64,000 bases of DNA from Caulobacter sp. BK020 (GCF_004342605.1 NZ_SLZL01000003.1:1-64000); one strand, 5' to 3'. Positions 43,813 through 52,318 are shown, counted from the stretch's first letter. The notes: generated by a model not told the origin, from the letters alone. A program made the numbers and translations.

Positions 43813-44253
43813 TCAGGCGGCGGCGTTCTCGACGCGGTTGGCTTCTTCGGCCATGGCGCGGACCAGGTCGAGAACCTGGCGGCGGACCCGGCCGCGACCG
43901 ATCTTCGGGAACACCTCGGCCAGTTCCAGGCCCTCGGGCGTGGTCAGGAACTCCTGCACGATGCGCTCGGCCTGCTGACCGATCTCGTCGCCGTCCGAAC
44001 CGTCCATCGGGTCGGCTAGGCCATCGAAGAAGAATGACACCGGGACTTGCAGGGTCTTGGCGATCTCGTAGAGCTTGGACGCGCTCACGCGATTGGCGCC
44101 GCGCTCGTACTTCTGCACCTGCTGAAAGGTCAGGCCCAACGAGTCGGCCAGCTGTTCCTGACTCACGCCCAACAGCTTGCGACGCATCCGGACACGGCCA
44201 CCCACATGCAGATCGACGGGATTGGGGCGTCGGCCCTCAGTTTCTTCGCTCAA
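43813..44253 (-). CDS. XRE-family transcriptional regulator
   Basis: A 146-residue HTH regulator. The HTH is VGGRVRMRRKLLGVSQEQLA, then DSLGLTFQQVQKYERGANRV, then SASKLYEIAKTLQVPVSFFF, textbook XRE. The C-terminal half (EIGQQAERIVQEFLTTPEGL) is helical and conserved in alphaproteobacterial homologues, as I recall. The recognition helix is intact. It ends with a strong terminator. An extended dyad (44331-44375) lies upstream and may be its operator. Targets unknown. Confidence 0.9.
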   Translation of the reverse strand: MSEETEGRRPNPVDLHVGGRVRMRRKLLGVSQEQLADSLGLTFQQVQKYERGANRVSASKLYEIAKTLQVPVSFFFDGLADPMDGSDGDEIGQQAERIVQEFLTTPEGLELAEVFPKIGRGRVRRQVLDLVRAMAEEANRVENAAA

Positions 44254-44596
44254 GTTTCGCCTCCAAAGGTTGTCCAGTCACCATGCCACGTCCGAGGCGT
44301 TCGTGAAACGCTGCGGCGGCCAAGCGCGGCGTTAGGTCGCTGAGGTTCAGCTTGTTAACCTCAGCTTGCGCTAACAAATCGGACGTAGGCGCCCAGATCG
44401 CGGCGATTTCCGGGCGGAATTATTTCGGCGCCGCTTCAGGTTCGTTCATCGAGTCGCTCCGGGAACGGAAGAGAATCACAGTCTACTCGCGATTTGAGGG
44501 AGTTAACATGGTTCGCTCTCCAGAGGGGAGTTGTCCCGACATGTGAACACACGCAATGGCCTTGCCATGATGGCCAGGCGGGCGGAACATCGGTTC
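44254..44596. other. Divergent intergenic region, XRE / DUF962
   Basis: 343 nt without a gene. It contains the perfect 9-bp dyad GCTGAGGTT-N9-AACCTCAGC (44339-44365), flanked by GTTAG (44331-44335) and CTAAC (44371-44375). It also contains an AT-richer stretch to 44520. Promoters for both neighbours must lie here. Confidence 0.5.
44331..44375. promoter_or_regulatory. Candidate operator upstream of XRE gene
   Basis: Nested inverted repeats: outer GTTAG/CTAAC and inner GCTGAGGTT/AACCTCAGC, centred about 100 bp upstream of the XRE start. Confidence 0.45.
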
Positions 44597-44929
44597 ATGG
44601 CCACGCATGACCTGAACGCCGAAGGTAAGGCCGGGCGCTACCGCACCTTCGCGGCGTTCTACCCATTCTATCTGACCGAACACGTCAACCGCACCAGCCG
44701 GCGGCTGCACGTGGTCGGCACGACCCTGGTGATCGTCGCCGTGGCCTGCGGGTTCCTGGCCGACTGGCGGTTCTTCGTCGCCGCCCCGCTGGTCGGCTAC
44801 GGCCTCGCCTGGATCGGTCATTTCGTGTTCGAGAAGAACCGCCCGGCCACGTTCAAATACCCGCTCTACAGCCTGGCGGGCGACTTTCGGCTGTGGTTCG
44901 AGGTGGTGACGGGCAAGCGGCCGTTCTGA
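44597..44929 (+). CDS. DUF962/Mpo1-like membrane protein
   Basis: A 110-residue protein of the DUF962 (yeast Mpo1-like) family: FAAFYPFYLTEHVNRTSRRL, HVVGTTLVIVAVACGFLADW, then PLVGYGLAWIGHFVFEKNRP and ATFKYPLYSLAGDFRLW. The His-containing H-x-x-x-x-R-R-L-H and W-x-x-H-x-x-x-E-x-N-x-P motifs are the family hallmarks; homologous Mpo1 is an Fe-dependent dioxygenase of 2-hydroxy fatty acids. Two or three TM segments. The ATG at 44597 is preferred; the longer frame adds unconserved residues. Confidence 0.88.
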   Translation: MATHDLNAEGKAGRYRTFAAFYPFYLTEHVNRTSRRLHVVGTTLVIVAVACGFLADWRFFVAAPLVGYGLAWIGHFVFEKNRPATFKYPLYSLAGDFRLWFEVVTGKRPF

Positions 44930-45024
44930 GGTTCCGCGACTTCCTTCGCCTTTGCGATATTGCGCCGCAGCAAGGCTCGGTTCATGATCGTTGGTAATCA
45001 AGAACGACAGGACGGAAGCGCAGG

Positions 45025-47034
45025 ATGACCTCCAAGCCGTTCCAGCATGCGCCCGACGCGCCCTGGATCTTCCGCACCTATGCGGGCCACTCCACGGCCG
45101 AGAAGTCCAACGCCCTGTATCGGGCCAACCTGGCCAAGGGCCAGACCGGCCTGTCCGTCGCCTTCGACCTGCCCACCCAGACCGGCTACGACGCCGACCA
45201 TGTCCTGGCGCGCGGCGAGGTCGGCAAGGTCGGCGTGCCGATCGCCCACCTGGGCGACATGCGCACCCTGTTCGACCAGATCCCGCTGGAGCAGTCCAAC
45301 ACCTCGATGACCATCAACGCCCCGGCCGCCTGGCTGCTGGCGCTGTACGTGGCGCTGGCCGACGAGCAGGGGGGCGACCGCAAGCGACTGCAGGGCACCA
45401 CCCAGAACGACCTGATCAAGGAGTATCTGAGCCGCGGCACCTACATCTTCCCGCCCGAGCCCAGCCTGAGGCTGATCGGCGACATGATCGCCTGGTGCTA
45501 TCGCGAGGTTCCCAAGTGGAACCCGATGAACGTCTGCAGCTACCACCTGCAGGAGGCTGGGGCGACGCCGGAGCAGGAACTGGCCTTCGCCCTGGCCACC
45601 GCCATCAGCGTGCTCGACACCGTCAGGGCTGGCGGCCAGGTGCCCGAGCAGGACTTCGAGATCGTCGCCTCGCGGATCAGCTTCTTCGTCAACGCCGGCG
45701 TGCGGTTCGTCACCGAGCTGTGCAAGATGCGGTCGTTCACGCGGCTGTGGGACCAGATCCTGCTGGAGCGCTACGGCGTCCAGGATCCGAAGGCCCGCCG
45801 CTTCCGCTATGGCGTGCAGGTCAACAGCCTGGGCCTGACCGAGCAGCAGCCCGAGAACAACGTCTACCGCATCCTGATCGAGGCCCTGGCCGTCACGCTC
45901 AGCAAGGACGCCCGCTGCCGGGCCCTGCAACTGCCGGCCTGGAACGAGGCCCTGGGCCTGCCGCGCCCGTTCGATCAGCAGTGGTCGCTGCGCCTGCAGC
46001 AGGTGCTGGCCTACGAGACCGACCTGCTGGAATACGAGGACCTGTTCGACGGCAGCCACGTGGTCGAGGCCAAGGTGGCCGAGCTGTCGAAGGGCGCGCT
46101 GGAGCAGCTGGCCCTGATCGACGGGATGGGCGGGGCCTCCAGCGCCATCGACTACATGAAGGCGCAGCTGGTCGCCGCCAACGCCCAGAGGGTGCGCGCG
46201 GTCGAGACCGGCGACCTGACCGTGGTCGGGGTCAATCGCTGGACCGACAGCGAGGCCTCGCCGCTTTCGGCCGGCGGCAAGGCGATCGAGACGGTCGACC
46301 CGCTGCTGGAGGCCGGCGTGGTCGAGCGGCTGAAAGCGTGGCGGGCCGCCCGCGACCCGGCGGCCGTCGAGGCCGCCCTCGCGGACCTGAAGGCCGCCGC
46401 CGCCGATGGCCGGAATACCATGGAACCCTCGATCGCCGCCGCCAAGGCCGGGATCACCACCGGCGAGTGGGCCGGGGCCCTGCGAGAAGTTTTCGGCGAA
46501 TATCGCGGCCCCACCGGCGTGGCGGTGGTCGTCTCGACCGGCGAAGCCGAGGACGTCGAGGCGGTGAAGGCCGAGGTCGAGCGGGTCTCGCAGGTGCTGG
46601 GCCGCACCCTGACCTATCTGGTCGGCAAGCCGGGCCTGGACGGCCATTCCAACGGCGCCGAACAGATCGCCACCCGGGCCCGGGCCTGCGGCATGGCGGT
46701 GATCTATGACGGCATCCGTTCGACCCCTGAGGAGATCGTCCGCCGCGCCAGGGAGGGCCGCGCCCACGTGGTGGGGCTGTCGATCCTGTCCGGCTCGCAC
46801 CTGGACCTGGCGCAGGACGTCGTCCGCCTGATGCGCGCCGAGGGCCTGGACCGCGTCCCGGTGGTGGTGGGCGGGATCATCCCCGACGGGGACGCCCTGA
46901 TCCTGAAGCAGATGGGCGTGGCGCGGGTCTATACCCCGAAGGACTTCAAGATCACCCAGATCATGGTCGACGTGGTGGCGCTGGTGGAGGCGGCGGCCCT
47001 GGCGGAAGGTTTGAGAGATCAAGCCGCGCCTTGA
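45025..47034 (+). CDS. ecm: Ethylmalonyl-CoA mutase (MeaA/Ecm family)
   Basis: The 669-residue adenosylcobalamin-dependent mutase acts on (2R)-ethylmalonyl-CoA in the ethylmalonyl-CoA pathway, giving methylsuccinyl-CoA. The N-terminal WIFRTYAGHSTAEKSNALYR and FDLPTQTGYDADH fit Ecm/MeaA better than standard methylmalonyl-CoA mutase. The catalytic barrel has KWNPMNVCSYHLQEAGATPE, VNSLGLTEQQPENN and DLLEYEDLFDGSHVVE. The C-terminal B12 domain has DGHSNGAEQ (cobalamin His, about 540), GLSILSGSH and VVVGGIIP. Other pathway genes (ccr, mcd, mch) are not in the window. No cobalamin riboswitch was seen in the 95-nt upstream gap. Confidence 0.9.
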   Translation: MTSKPFQHAPDAPWIFRTYAGHSTAEKSNALYRANLAKGQTGLSVAFDLPTQTGYDADHVLARGEVGKVGVPIAHLGDMRTLFDQIPLEQSNTSMTINAPAAWLLALYVALADEQGGDRKRLQGTTQNDLIKEYLSRGTYIFPPEPSLRLIGDMIAWCYREVPKWNPMNVCSYHLQEAGATPEQELAFALATAISVLDTVRAGGQVPEQDFEIVASRISFFVNAGVRFVTELCKMRSFTRLWDQILLERYGVQDPKARRFRYGVQVNSLGLTEQQPENNVYRILIEALAVTLSKDARCRALQLPAWNEALGLPRPFDQQWSLRLQQVLAYETDLLEYEDLFDGSHVVEAKVAELSKGALEQLALIDGMGGASSAIDYMKAQLVAANAQRVRAVETGDLTVVGVNRWTDSEASPLSAGGKAIETVDPLLEAGVVERLKAWRAARDPAAVEAALADLKAAAADGRNTMEPSIAAAKAGITTGEWAGALREVFGEYRGPTGVAVVVSTGEAEDVEAVKAEVERVSQVLGRTLTYLVGKPGLDGHSNGAEQIATRARACGMAVIYDGIRSTPEEIVRRAREGRAHVVGLSILSGSHLDLAQDVVRLMRAEGLDRVPVVVGGIIPDGDALILKQMGVARVYTPKDFKITQIMVDVVALVEAAALAEGLRDQAAP

Positions 47035-47061
47035 ACAAAGAGTGATCCGCGCGGCGCACCG

Positions 47062-47346
47062 TCAGCCGCGGTCTGGCGGCCATTGGCGCGAGGTGTGGAT
47101 CAAGGCGAGGATCCAGACCGTGTCGTCCTCGATTTCGTAGACCAGTCTGTAGCTCTCGTGTGGGAAAACCTCCCGCGTTCCGGGGACTTTTCCGATGCGG
47201 CCCATCTGAGGGAAACGCGCCAGGGACGCGGCGGCCTCGGTGAACAGGGTGTCCACGCGAGCGGCGGCTCTGGGACTGTCGGCGGCGATGTGGTCGGCGA
47301 TGGCGAGACGATCAAGCCTGGCGGAGGCCGTCCAGCGGACCTTCAC
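47062..47346 (-). CDS. RelE/ParE-type toxin (third TA pair)
   Basis: A 94-residue toxin: VRWTASARLDRLAIADHIAA, SPRAAARVDTLFTEAAASLA, RIGKVPGTREVFPHESYRLV and YEIEDDTVWILALIHTSRQW. This is the RelE/ParE helix-sheet pattern with the terminal 'H..R.WP' common in this subfamily. It overlaps the antitoxin by 4 nt. It ends 28 nt from the stop of the convergent ecm gene. Confidence 0.9.
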   Translation of the reverse strand: MKVRWTASARLDRLAIADHIAADSPRAAARVDTLFTEAAASLARFPQMGRIGKVPGTREVFPHESYRLVYEIEDDTVWILALIHTSRQWPPDRG

Positions 47347-47636
47347 CGCTCGGCCTCGTCCGCCTTTCTCAGCAGGTCAGCGCGGTGGGACGCGAACTCG
47401 GTCTCGACGTCTTCGTTGGAGACGCTGAGGCCGGCCCGGCGCTCGGTCCGGGCGGTGTCCACCTTGCGGCGAACAAAGTCTTCGTAGTCCCGCGTCTCAT
47501 GCCGGCTCTGGACGAAGTCGCGCATCAGGTCGCGTACGATCTGCGAGGCTGGCCGATGCACGGCCGCCGCCTCGGCGATGAACGCGTCGCGCAACTCGGG
47601 CTCAAGCTTCAGGGTGAAGACGGCGTCCTTGGCCAC
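47343..47636 (-). CDS. Antitoxin of third TA pair (RelB/ribbon-helix-helix type)
   Basis: A 97-residue protein: AVFTLKLEPELRDAFIAEAA and AVHRPASQIVRDLMRDFVQS form the RHH motif, followed by a charged C-terminal tail. GTG 47636 with GGAG about 6 nt upstream. It precedes the toxin. An inverted repeat CGTTAT-N6-ATAACG at 47646-47663 overlaps the likely -10 region and is the probable autoregulatory site. Confidence 0.85.
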   Translation of the reverse strand: MAKDAVFTLKLEPELRDAFIAEAAAVHRPASQIVRDLMRDFVQSRHETRDYEDFVRRKVDTARTERRAGLSVSNEDVETEFASHRADLLRKADEAER

Positions 47637-47645
47637 GATCGGCTC

Positions 47646-47663
47646 CGTTATATACTAATAACG
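47646..47663. promoter_or_regulatory. Candidate operator/promoter of third TA pair
   Basis: CGTTAT-ATACTA-ATAACG, 10-27 nt upstream of the antitoxin GTG, in a short AT-rich patch. On the minus strand it contains TATATAA, a possible -10. Confidence 0.55.
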
Positions 47664-47723
47664 TATGCACCTTTTCAGTACCAAGCAAGCCACGGCGCGC
47701 TCCGGCATCCTTACTTCGGAAGC

Positions 47724-49100
47724 CTAATCCCGTCCCAACCGCCACGCCGCCAGCAGCCCCGCCATCGCCAGCGGCACGAACGCGCCGAATAGCCACAGCC
47801 CGTGCGCTGTGCCGCCGTCGGGCGTCACCCCGTGCGCGAAGCCCAGGGCGTTGGCCAGGGCCCCCGCCGCCGCCGCGCCGGTGGCGCCGCCGATCAACTG
47901 GGTGGTGGGCACGGCGGCCGAGGCCAGGGGCTGCTCCTCGGCCGGCGCGCCGCCGATCACCCGCTTGGCCAGGAACGCCCAGCAGATCCCGAAGCCGCTT
48001 CCCAGCAGCACCATCGACAAGGTGATCCCGACCAGCCCGCCGCGCACCATCTCGAAAGCGCCCCAGGCGACGCCGGCGACGATGACCGCGGCGCCGACCC
48101 GGATCGCCAGGCCCTCGTGCCGCGGCTTCAGTCCGGCGACCACGAACGACAGGGCCGTCCAGCCGGCCGCGATGCCGCCGATCACATAGCCGCTCAGCAA
48201 GGGACCGGCGCCGTGCAGCACCTGGATGAAGGTCGGCCCGTAGACCGAGAAGCCGACCGTCGCGGCCTCGCAGAAGAAGATCACCGCCAGGCCAAGACCG
48301 GTGGCGGTGGCCAGGTCGCCGGCCGCGCGCGGCAGCAGGCGGTCGCTGATGCGCGCATTGACCGCCAGCATGGCCGCCATGGCCAGGGTCCCGGACACCG
48401 CACACAGCGCCGCCGCCGCTCCGCCCGGCACGACGCCGGCGGCGGCGATCAGGGTCACGCCCAGGGTCAGCAGGGCCAGCTGCCGGCCCGGGATGCGTCC
48501 GCCTTCCGGCGCCTTGGGCGCGGAGGGAACCATGACGAGAACCGCGGCGACGAAGACCGCCGCCTGGACCACGAAGAACCAGAAGGCTCCACGCCAGAAG
48601 CCGGCCTGGGCGAACAGTCCCCCGCACAGCGGGCCCAGCAGGGTGGCCGCGCCCCAGACCCCGGCGATCGCCCCATAGACCCGCGGCCACAGGCTTTCGG
48701 GGAACATCGCGCTGATCGCCACGTAGCACAGCGACACGATCGCTCCCGCGCCCAAACCCTGGACCAGTCGTCCGGCCACGAAGGTCAGGAACTCCGGCGC
48801 CAGAGCCCCCATGGCGCAGCCCAGCGCATAGACCACCCCGGCCAGGGCGGTGGCGCGGCGCAGGCCGAAGCGGATCGACAGCTTGCCCGCGCAGGCGCCC
48901 GCCAGGATCGACCCCAGCAGGAAGGCGGCGATCGACCAGCCGAAATACTGCCAGCCGCCGATCTCGCGCGCGACGCTGGGCATGATCGTCACCGTCACCA
49001 GAGTGTCGGCGGCGTTCAGCCAGATGCCCAGGCACAGCAGGGCGAAGCGCGGGGCCAGTTCGGCGTTCAGCAGGCCGCGCCAGCTGTTCGAGGGGGTCAT
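47724..49100 (-). CDS. MFS transporter
   Basis: A 458-residue major-facilitator protein. Loop motifs include GWSIAAFLLGSILAGACAGK, then LSIRFGLRRATALAGVVYAL (the A-like loop with R-x-G-R-R) and SLCYVAISAMFPESLWPRVY. About 12-14 TM segments; the layout (PLxGGLFAQAGFWRGAFWFF) is like DHA2 drug transporters. The ATG at 49100 has GGAGACGC upstream; a longer frame adds 16 residues without hydrophobic signal. No regulator or adaptor is adjacent. Substrate unknown. Confidence 0.88.
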   Translation of the reverse strand: MTPSNSWRGLLNAELAPRFALLCLGIWLNAADTLVTVTIMPSVAREIGGWQYFGWSIAAFLLGSILAGACAGKLSIRFGLRRATALAGVVYALGCAMGALAPEFLTFVAGRLVQGLGAGAIVSLCYVAISAMFPESLWPRVYGAIAGVWGAATLLGPLCGGLFAQAGFWRGAFWFFVVQAAVFVAAVLVMVPSAPKAPEGGRIPGRQLALLTLGVTLIAAAGVVPGGAAAALCAVSGTLAMAAMLAVNARISDRLLPRAAGDLATATGLGLAVIFFCEAATVGFSVYGPTFIQVLHGAGPLLSGYVIGGIAAGWTALSFVVAGLKPRHEGLAIRVGAAVIVAGVAWGAFEMVRGGLVGITLSMVLLGSGFGICWAFLAKRVIGGAPAEEQPLASAAVPTTQLIGGATGAAAAGALANALGFAHGVTPDGGTAHGLWLFGAFVPLAMAGLLAAWRLGRD

Positions 49101-49192
49101 GAGCGTCTCCAGCGCGGCGGTAATGACCGTTCGCGGCCGACAAGCCAAGCTTTGCGGCTGAACTTCGTCGCCGCCCCGCCGTTGGATGGGAG

Positions 49193-49918
49193 GTGAAACT
49201 GGCGATCCCCGAACCCTCGCCAGCCGCCCGGTCGCTGGCCGGCGCGGCCGGCTTCCTGCTGGACCTGCTGCTGGCTGGCCTGCTGGTCTTCGCCCTGGTC
49301 GGCCGCCTGGCGCCGCCGCAGGACCTGCCGTGGAAGCCGTTCTCGCTGAGCCAGCCGATCGGCCTGGCCACGGCCGGCAAGCTGGCGCGGATCGGCGCCG
49401 ACCCGGCCGCCTGCCGCGCCGCCCTGCGCGAGGGCGGGGTGCGGTTCTTCGAGGGCGAGACGCGCGAGACGGGCTTCTGTTCGACCCGCGACACTGTGCG
49501 GGCGGCCGGCCGCCTGGCCCCCGCCGCGCCGGTCATGACCTGTCCGCTGGCCCTGGACTACGCTCTATGGGAGCGCCACGTGCTGGTCCCGGCGGCGCGC
49601 GAGATCCTGCACGGCCGGCTGACGCGGGTGGACCATTACGGAACCTACGCCTGCCGCACGATCTATGGCCGGCCCGGCGAGCGGCCCAGCGCCCATGCCC
49701 GCGCCGCCGCCCTGGACGTGGCCGGCTTCCGCTTCGCCGACGGCCGCCGGGCCACGGTGGCGGCCGACTTCCGCGCCGACAGCGACAAGGGCCGGTTCGT
49801 GCGGGCGGCGCGAAACGGCGCCTGCCGGGTTTTCAGGATCGTGCTGAGCCCGGACTACAACGCCGCGCACCGCGACCATTTTCACCTGGAGGAGGGCGGC
49901 TGGAACAAGTGCGCATAG
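49193..49918 (+). CDS. Extensin-like (DUF/Extensin-like_C) secreted protein
   Basis: A 241-residue protein with an N-terminal membrane anchor or signal (GFLLDLLLAGLLVFALVG). The extensin-like C-terminal domain follows: CPLALDYALWERHVLVPAAR, THE conserved SAHARAAALDVAGFRFADG (His/Asp zinc-like ligands) and IVLSPDYNAAHRDHFHLEEGG (His). This is the D-Ala-D-Ala peptidase-like (M15) fold often called 'extensin family'. It may act on peptidoglycan. The GTG 49193 start is uncertain because GGGAGG overlaps it; an alternative is not obvious. Confidence 0.82.
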   Translation: MKLAIPEPSPAARSLAGAAGFLLDLLLAGLLVFALVGRLAPPQDLPWKPFSLSQPIGLATAGKLARIGADPAACRAALREGGVRFFEGETRETGFCSTRDTVRAAGRLAPAAPVMTCPLALDYALWERHVLVPAAREILHGRLTRVDHYGTYACRTIYGRPGERPSAHARAAALDVAGFRFADGRRATVAADFRADSDKGRFVRAARNGACRVFRIVLSPDYNAAHRDHFHLEEGGWNKCA

Positions 49919-49921
49919 GAC

Positions 49922-49947
49922 GGGGGCAGGCGCATGCGCCTGTCCCC
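49922..49947. repeat. Repeat family C, palindrome (copy 3)
   Basis: Same 26-bp palindrome as 19358-19383 with one change (G for A at position 5, still a G-T pair in RNA). 4 nt after the preceding stop, between convergent genes. Confidence 0.82.
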
Positions 49948-49956
49948 GATCGGCGC

Positions 49957-50433
49957 TCAGAACGTCTTGGCCACCTCGGCCAGCTGGTCGGCGACGACGC
50001 CCCAGCCCTCGTGGAAGCCCATCTGCTCGTGGGCCTGGCGGTCCTCGACCGTCCAGTGGCGGGCGGTGGCGGTGTAGCGGGTCGTGCCGTCGCCCAGGTC
50101 CTCGAACTCGACGATCGCCACCATGAACGGCTTCTCCGACGGGACCCAGGCCGAGGTGAAGGCGTCGGTGAACACCAGGCGTTTGTTCGGAACGACTTCG
50201 AGATAGACGCCGGGATTGGGCATCTCCTCGCCGTTGGGCCCGCGCATGACGATCAGGCTGGAGCCGCCGGGCCGGATGTCCATCTCGGCGTGCGAGACGG
50301 TCCAGGGCTTGGGGCAGAACCATTCGTGCAGACGCTCGGGCGTGGTCCAGCACTTGAACAGCTTGTCGGCCGGCACGTCGATGACGCGGGTCAGGACCAG
50401 TTCGCGGTCGGCAATGGAAGCGAGGGTGGTCAT
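49957..50433 (-). CDS. SRPBCC/AHSA1-domain protein
   Basis: A 158-residue START-like (AHSA1) protein: DRELVLTRVIDVPADKLFKC, WTTPERLHEWFCPKPWTVSH, DIRPGGSSLIVMRGPNGEEM and HEGWGVVADQLAEVAKTF. The family blocks 'R.ida p.e.Vw.Awt.pe.l..W' and 'H..gW...L..L' are clear. ATG 50433 is the first start giving a compact AHSA1 domain; the open frame upstream is GC-rich shadow sequence. The fold binds hydrophobic ligands; no function assigned. Confidence 0.9.
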   Translation of the reverse strand: MTTLASIADRELVLTRVIDVPADKLFKCWTTPERLHEWFCPKPWTVSHAEMDIRPGGSSLIVMRGPNGEEMPNPGVYLEVVPNKRLVFTDAFTSAWVPSEKPFMVAIVEFEDLGDGTTRYTATARHWTVEDRQAHEQMGFHEGWGVVADQLAEVAKTF

Positions 50434-50552
50434 GGCGTTGTCTCCGGTTTCGGTTCGTGCCCCGAGGACGGCTCCGCGAGCGCCCTTCCGACATCGCCGG
50501 AGAAATTTGGTGGCGCAAGGCCTCGCCTCGGCGAAAGCCTCGCCGCGAAGGG

Positions 50553-51344
50553 TCAGGCCTTGCCCGTCCCTCGCCGGTCGGAGCAGGAGTCCGCCGACTG
50601 CTGGCGCTTGGCGCGCTGGAGGGCGGCGTCGACGTGATGGACGAGAACGCCGGGACGCAGCTCGGTGTTCGCACTGGTCGCCACGCCGACCGCCGCCCCG
50701 CCGATCCTCAGCGCCAGGTCGTCGATCTCGAACGGCGCTTCCAGGGCGCGGACCAGCCGCTGGGCGGGATGCCTGGCGGCCCGGGCGCAATCGAGGCGAG
50801 GCAGCACGACGGCGAACTCGTCGCCGCCCAGGCGCGCCACCATCTCGCCCTCGCGCGCGACCGATTGCAGGCGCTCGCCGACCATGCGCAGCAGCCGATC
50901 GCCGACCGCGCGGCCATGGGCGTCGTTGATCGGCGTGAACCGCTTCAGGTCGATCAGCAGCAGGCCGGTGACCTCGTCGCCCGTCTTGCGCGTCTGCAGG
51001 GCCTGGCCCAGGAATTCGAGCATCCGGTCGCGGTTGGCCAGGCCGGTCAGCGGATCCTGCGTCTCCAGCTGGACGAGGCGCTGCTCGGCCGCCCGCCGCC
51101 GATCCGACTCGGCGCGCAGTTCGAACGCCTTGAGGGCCGCGAAGCCGGAAAGGGCGACGACCGCCAGCAGCGAAGCCGTGGCGTCGATCCGCCAGCCCGC
51201 GGGGCCATGGCTGGAGGCGCGCTCGACCACATCGAATTCGACGAAGACCTTGAGGGCAAGAAAGCTCGCGCAGATCAGGGCGATCGCCGCCTGAAGGCGA
51301 TTAAATAAACTTTCCTTTCCTAAGATTCTTGGCACGACGATCAT
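50553..51344 (-). CDS. Membrane diguanylate cyclase (GGDEF)
   Basis: A 263-residue protein. Two N-terminal TM segments (LQAAIALICASFLALKVFV and ATASLLAVVALSGFAALKAF) lead through a short coiled linker to a GGDEF domain: DPLTGLANRDRMLEFL, LLLIDLKRFTPINDAHG, GRAVGDRLLRMVGE, VARLGGDEFAVVLP. The active motif GGDEF and the metal/guanine residues are kept. The second Asp of the D-x-D motif is Lys and the usual GH is GR; no RxxD inhibitory site precedes GGDEF. A likely active c-di-GMP synthase. It has no operon partner. Confidence 0.88.
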   Translation of the reverse strand: MIVVPRILGKESLFNRLQAAIALICASFLALKVFVEFDVVERASSHGPAGWRIDATASLLAVVALSGFAALKAFELRAESDRRRAAEQRLVQLETQDPLTGLANRDRMLEFLGQALQTRKTGDEVTGLLLIDLKRFTPINDAHGRAVGDRLLRMVGERLQSVAREGEMVARLGGDEFAVVLPRLDCARAARHPAQRLVRALEAPFEIDDLALRIGGAAVGVATSANTELRPGVLVHHVDAALQRAKRQQSADSCSDRRGTGKA

Positions 51345-51550
51345 TTACCATTGTCGCGATGATGTGATTGTATGACTAATAGAGTGTCACTTGTATTCAA
51401 CAATACATGACGTCTCGCTATCGACTAGTGTGGTGCAGCAATAGGTCGCAGAGCGGCTCGGAACCGGTCGGTGGCCGGCGCCGGCTTGACGCACGCGCTG
51501 GGCGACCTCACTGTGTCGCAAATTCAAACAAACGTTTTAGGTAGCGCGCC
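51345..51550. other. AT-rich divergent intergenic region, GGDEF / SDR
   Basis: 206 nt without a gene, lower GC than surroundings. It holds the dyad TGTATT-CAAC-AATACA at 51392-51407. Promoters for the GGDEF gene (minus) and the SDR gene (plus) must lie here. Confidence 0.45.
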
Positions 51551-52318
51551 ATGACCACCCTCTTCGACCTCGCCGGCAAGGTGGCGATCATCACGGGCAG
51601 CTCGCGGGGGATCGGCAAGGCCATCGCCCAGCGCCTGGCCGAGCACGGCGCCAAGGTGGTGATCTCCTCGCGCAAGGCTGGCCCCTGCGACGAGGTGGCG
51701 GCCGAGATCAACGCCCGGCACGGCGAGGGAACGGCGATCGCGGTCCCGGCCAACATCGCCTCGAAGGACGATCTGCAGCGCCTGGTCGATGAGACCCGGC
51801 GAGCGTTCGGCCAGGTCGACATCTGCGTCTGCAACGCCGCGTCCAACCCCTATTACGGCCCGCTGGCCGGTATCGCCGACGACCAGTTCCGCAAGATCCT
51901 GGACAACAACATCATCAGTAATCACTGGCTGATCGGCATGGTCGCGCCGGAGATGCGCGCGCGGAAGGACGGCGCGATCATCATCGTCAGCTCGATCGGC
52001 GGCCTGCGCGGCAACGCCGTGATCGGGGCCTACAACATCTCCAAGGCCGCCGACTTCCAGCTGGCCCGCAACCTGGCCCACGAGTTCGGTCCCGACAACG
52101 TGCGGGTCAACTGCATCGCGCCCGGCCTGATCAAGACCGACTTCGCCAAGGCGTTGTGGGACGATCCCGAGACTCTGGAACGCTCGACCAAGGGCGTGCC
52201 GCTACGCCGGATCGGCGAGCCCGACGAACTGGCCGGGGCGGCGGTCTACCTGGCTTCGAAGGCCGGCAGCTTCATGACCGGACAAGCCCTGGTGGTGGAT
52301 GGCGGCGCCACCATCTAG
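51551..52318 (+). CDS. Short-chain dehydrogenase/reductase (SDR)
   Basis: A 255-residue classical SDR. The cofactor motif is ITGSSRGIG (T-G-x-x-x-G-x-G, about 15), NNA-type CNAASNP (about 95), catalytic Ser in IIVSSIGG (about 140), and YNISK (Y-x-x-x-K, about 158). The C-terminal NCIAPGLIKTDFAK and FMTGQALVVDGG blocks are typical. The Arg after the first motif (SSRKAG) is compatible with NADPH. Single gene; substrate unknown. Confidence 0.93.
   Translation: MTTLFDLAGKVAIITGSSRGIGKAIAQRLAEHGAKVVISSRKAGPCDEVAAEINARHGEGTAIAVPANIASKDDLQRLVDETRRAFGQVDICVCNAASNPYYGPLAGIADDQFRKILDNNIISNHWLIGMVAPEMRARKDGAIIIVSSIGGLRGNAVIGAYNISKAADFQLARNLAHEFGPDNVRVNCIAPGLIKTDFAKALWDDPETLERSTKGVPLRRIGEPDELAGAAVYLASKAGSFMTGQALVVDGGATI

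Noticed and set aside
44930..45024. Cobalamin riboswitch before ethylmalonyl-CoA mutase
   Set aside because: The gap is only 95 nt and no B12-box-like sequence or suitable fold was seen.
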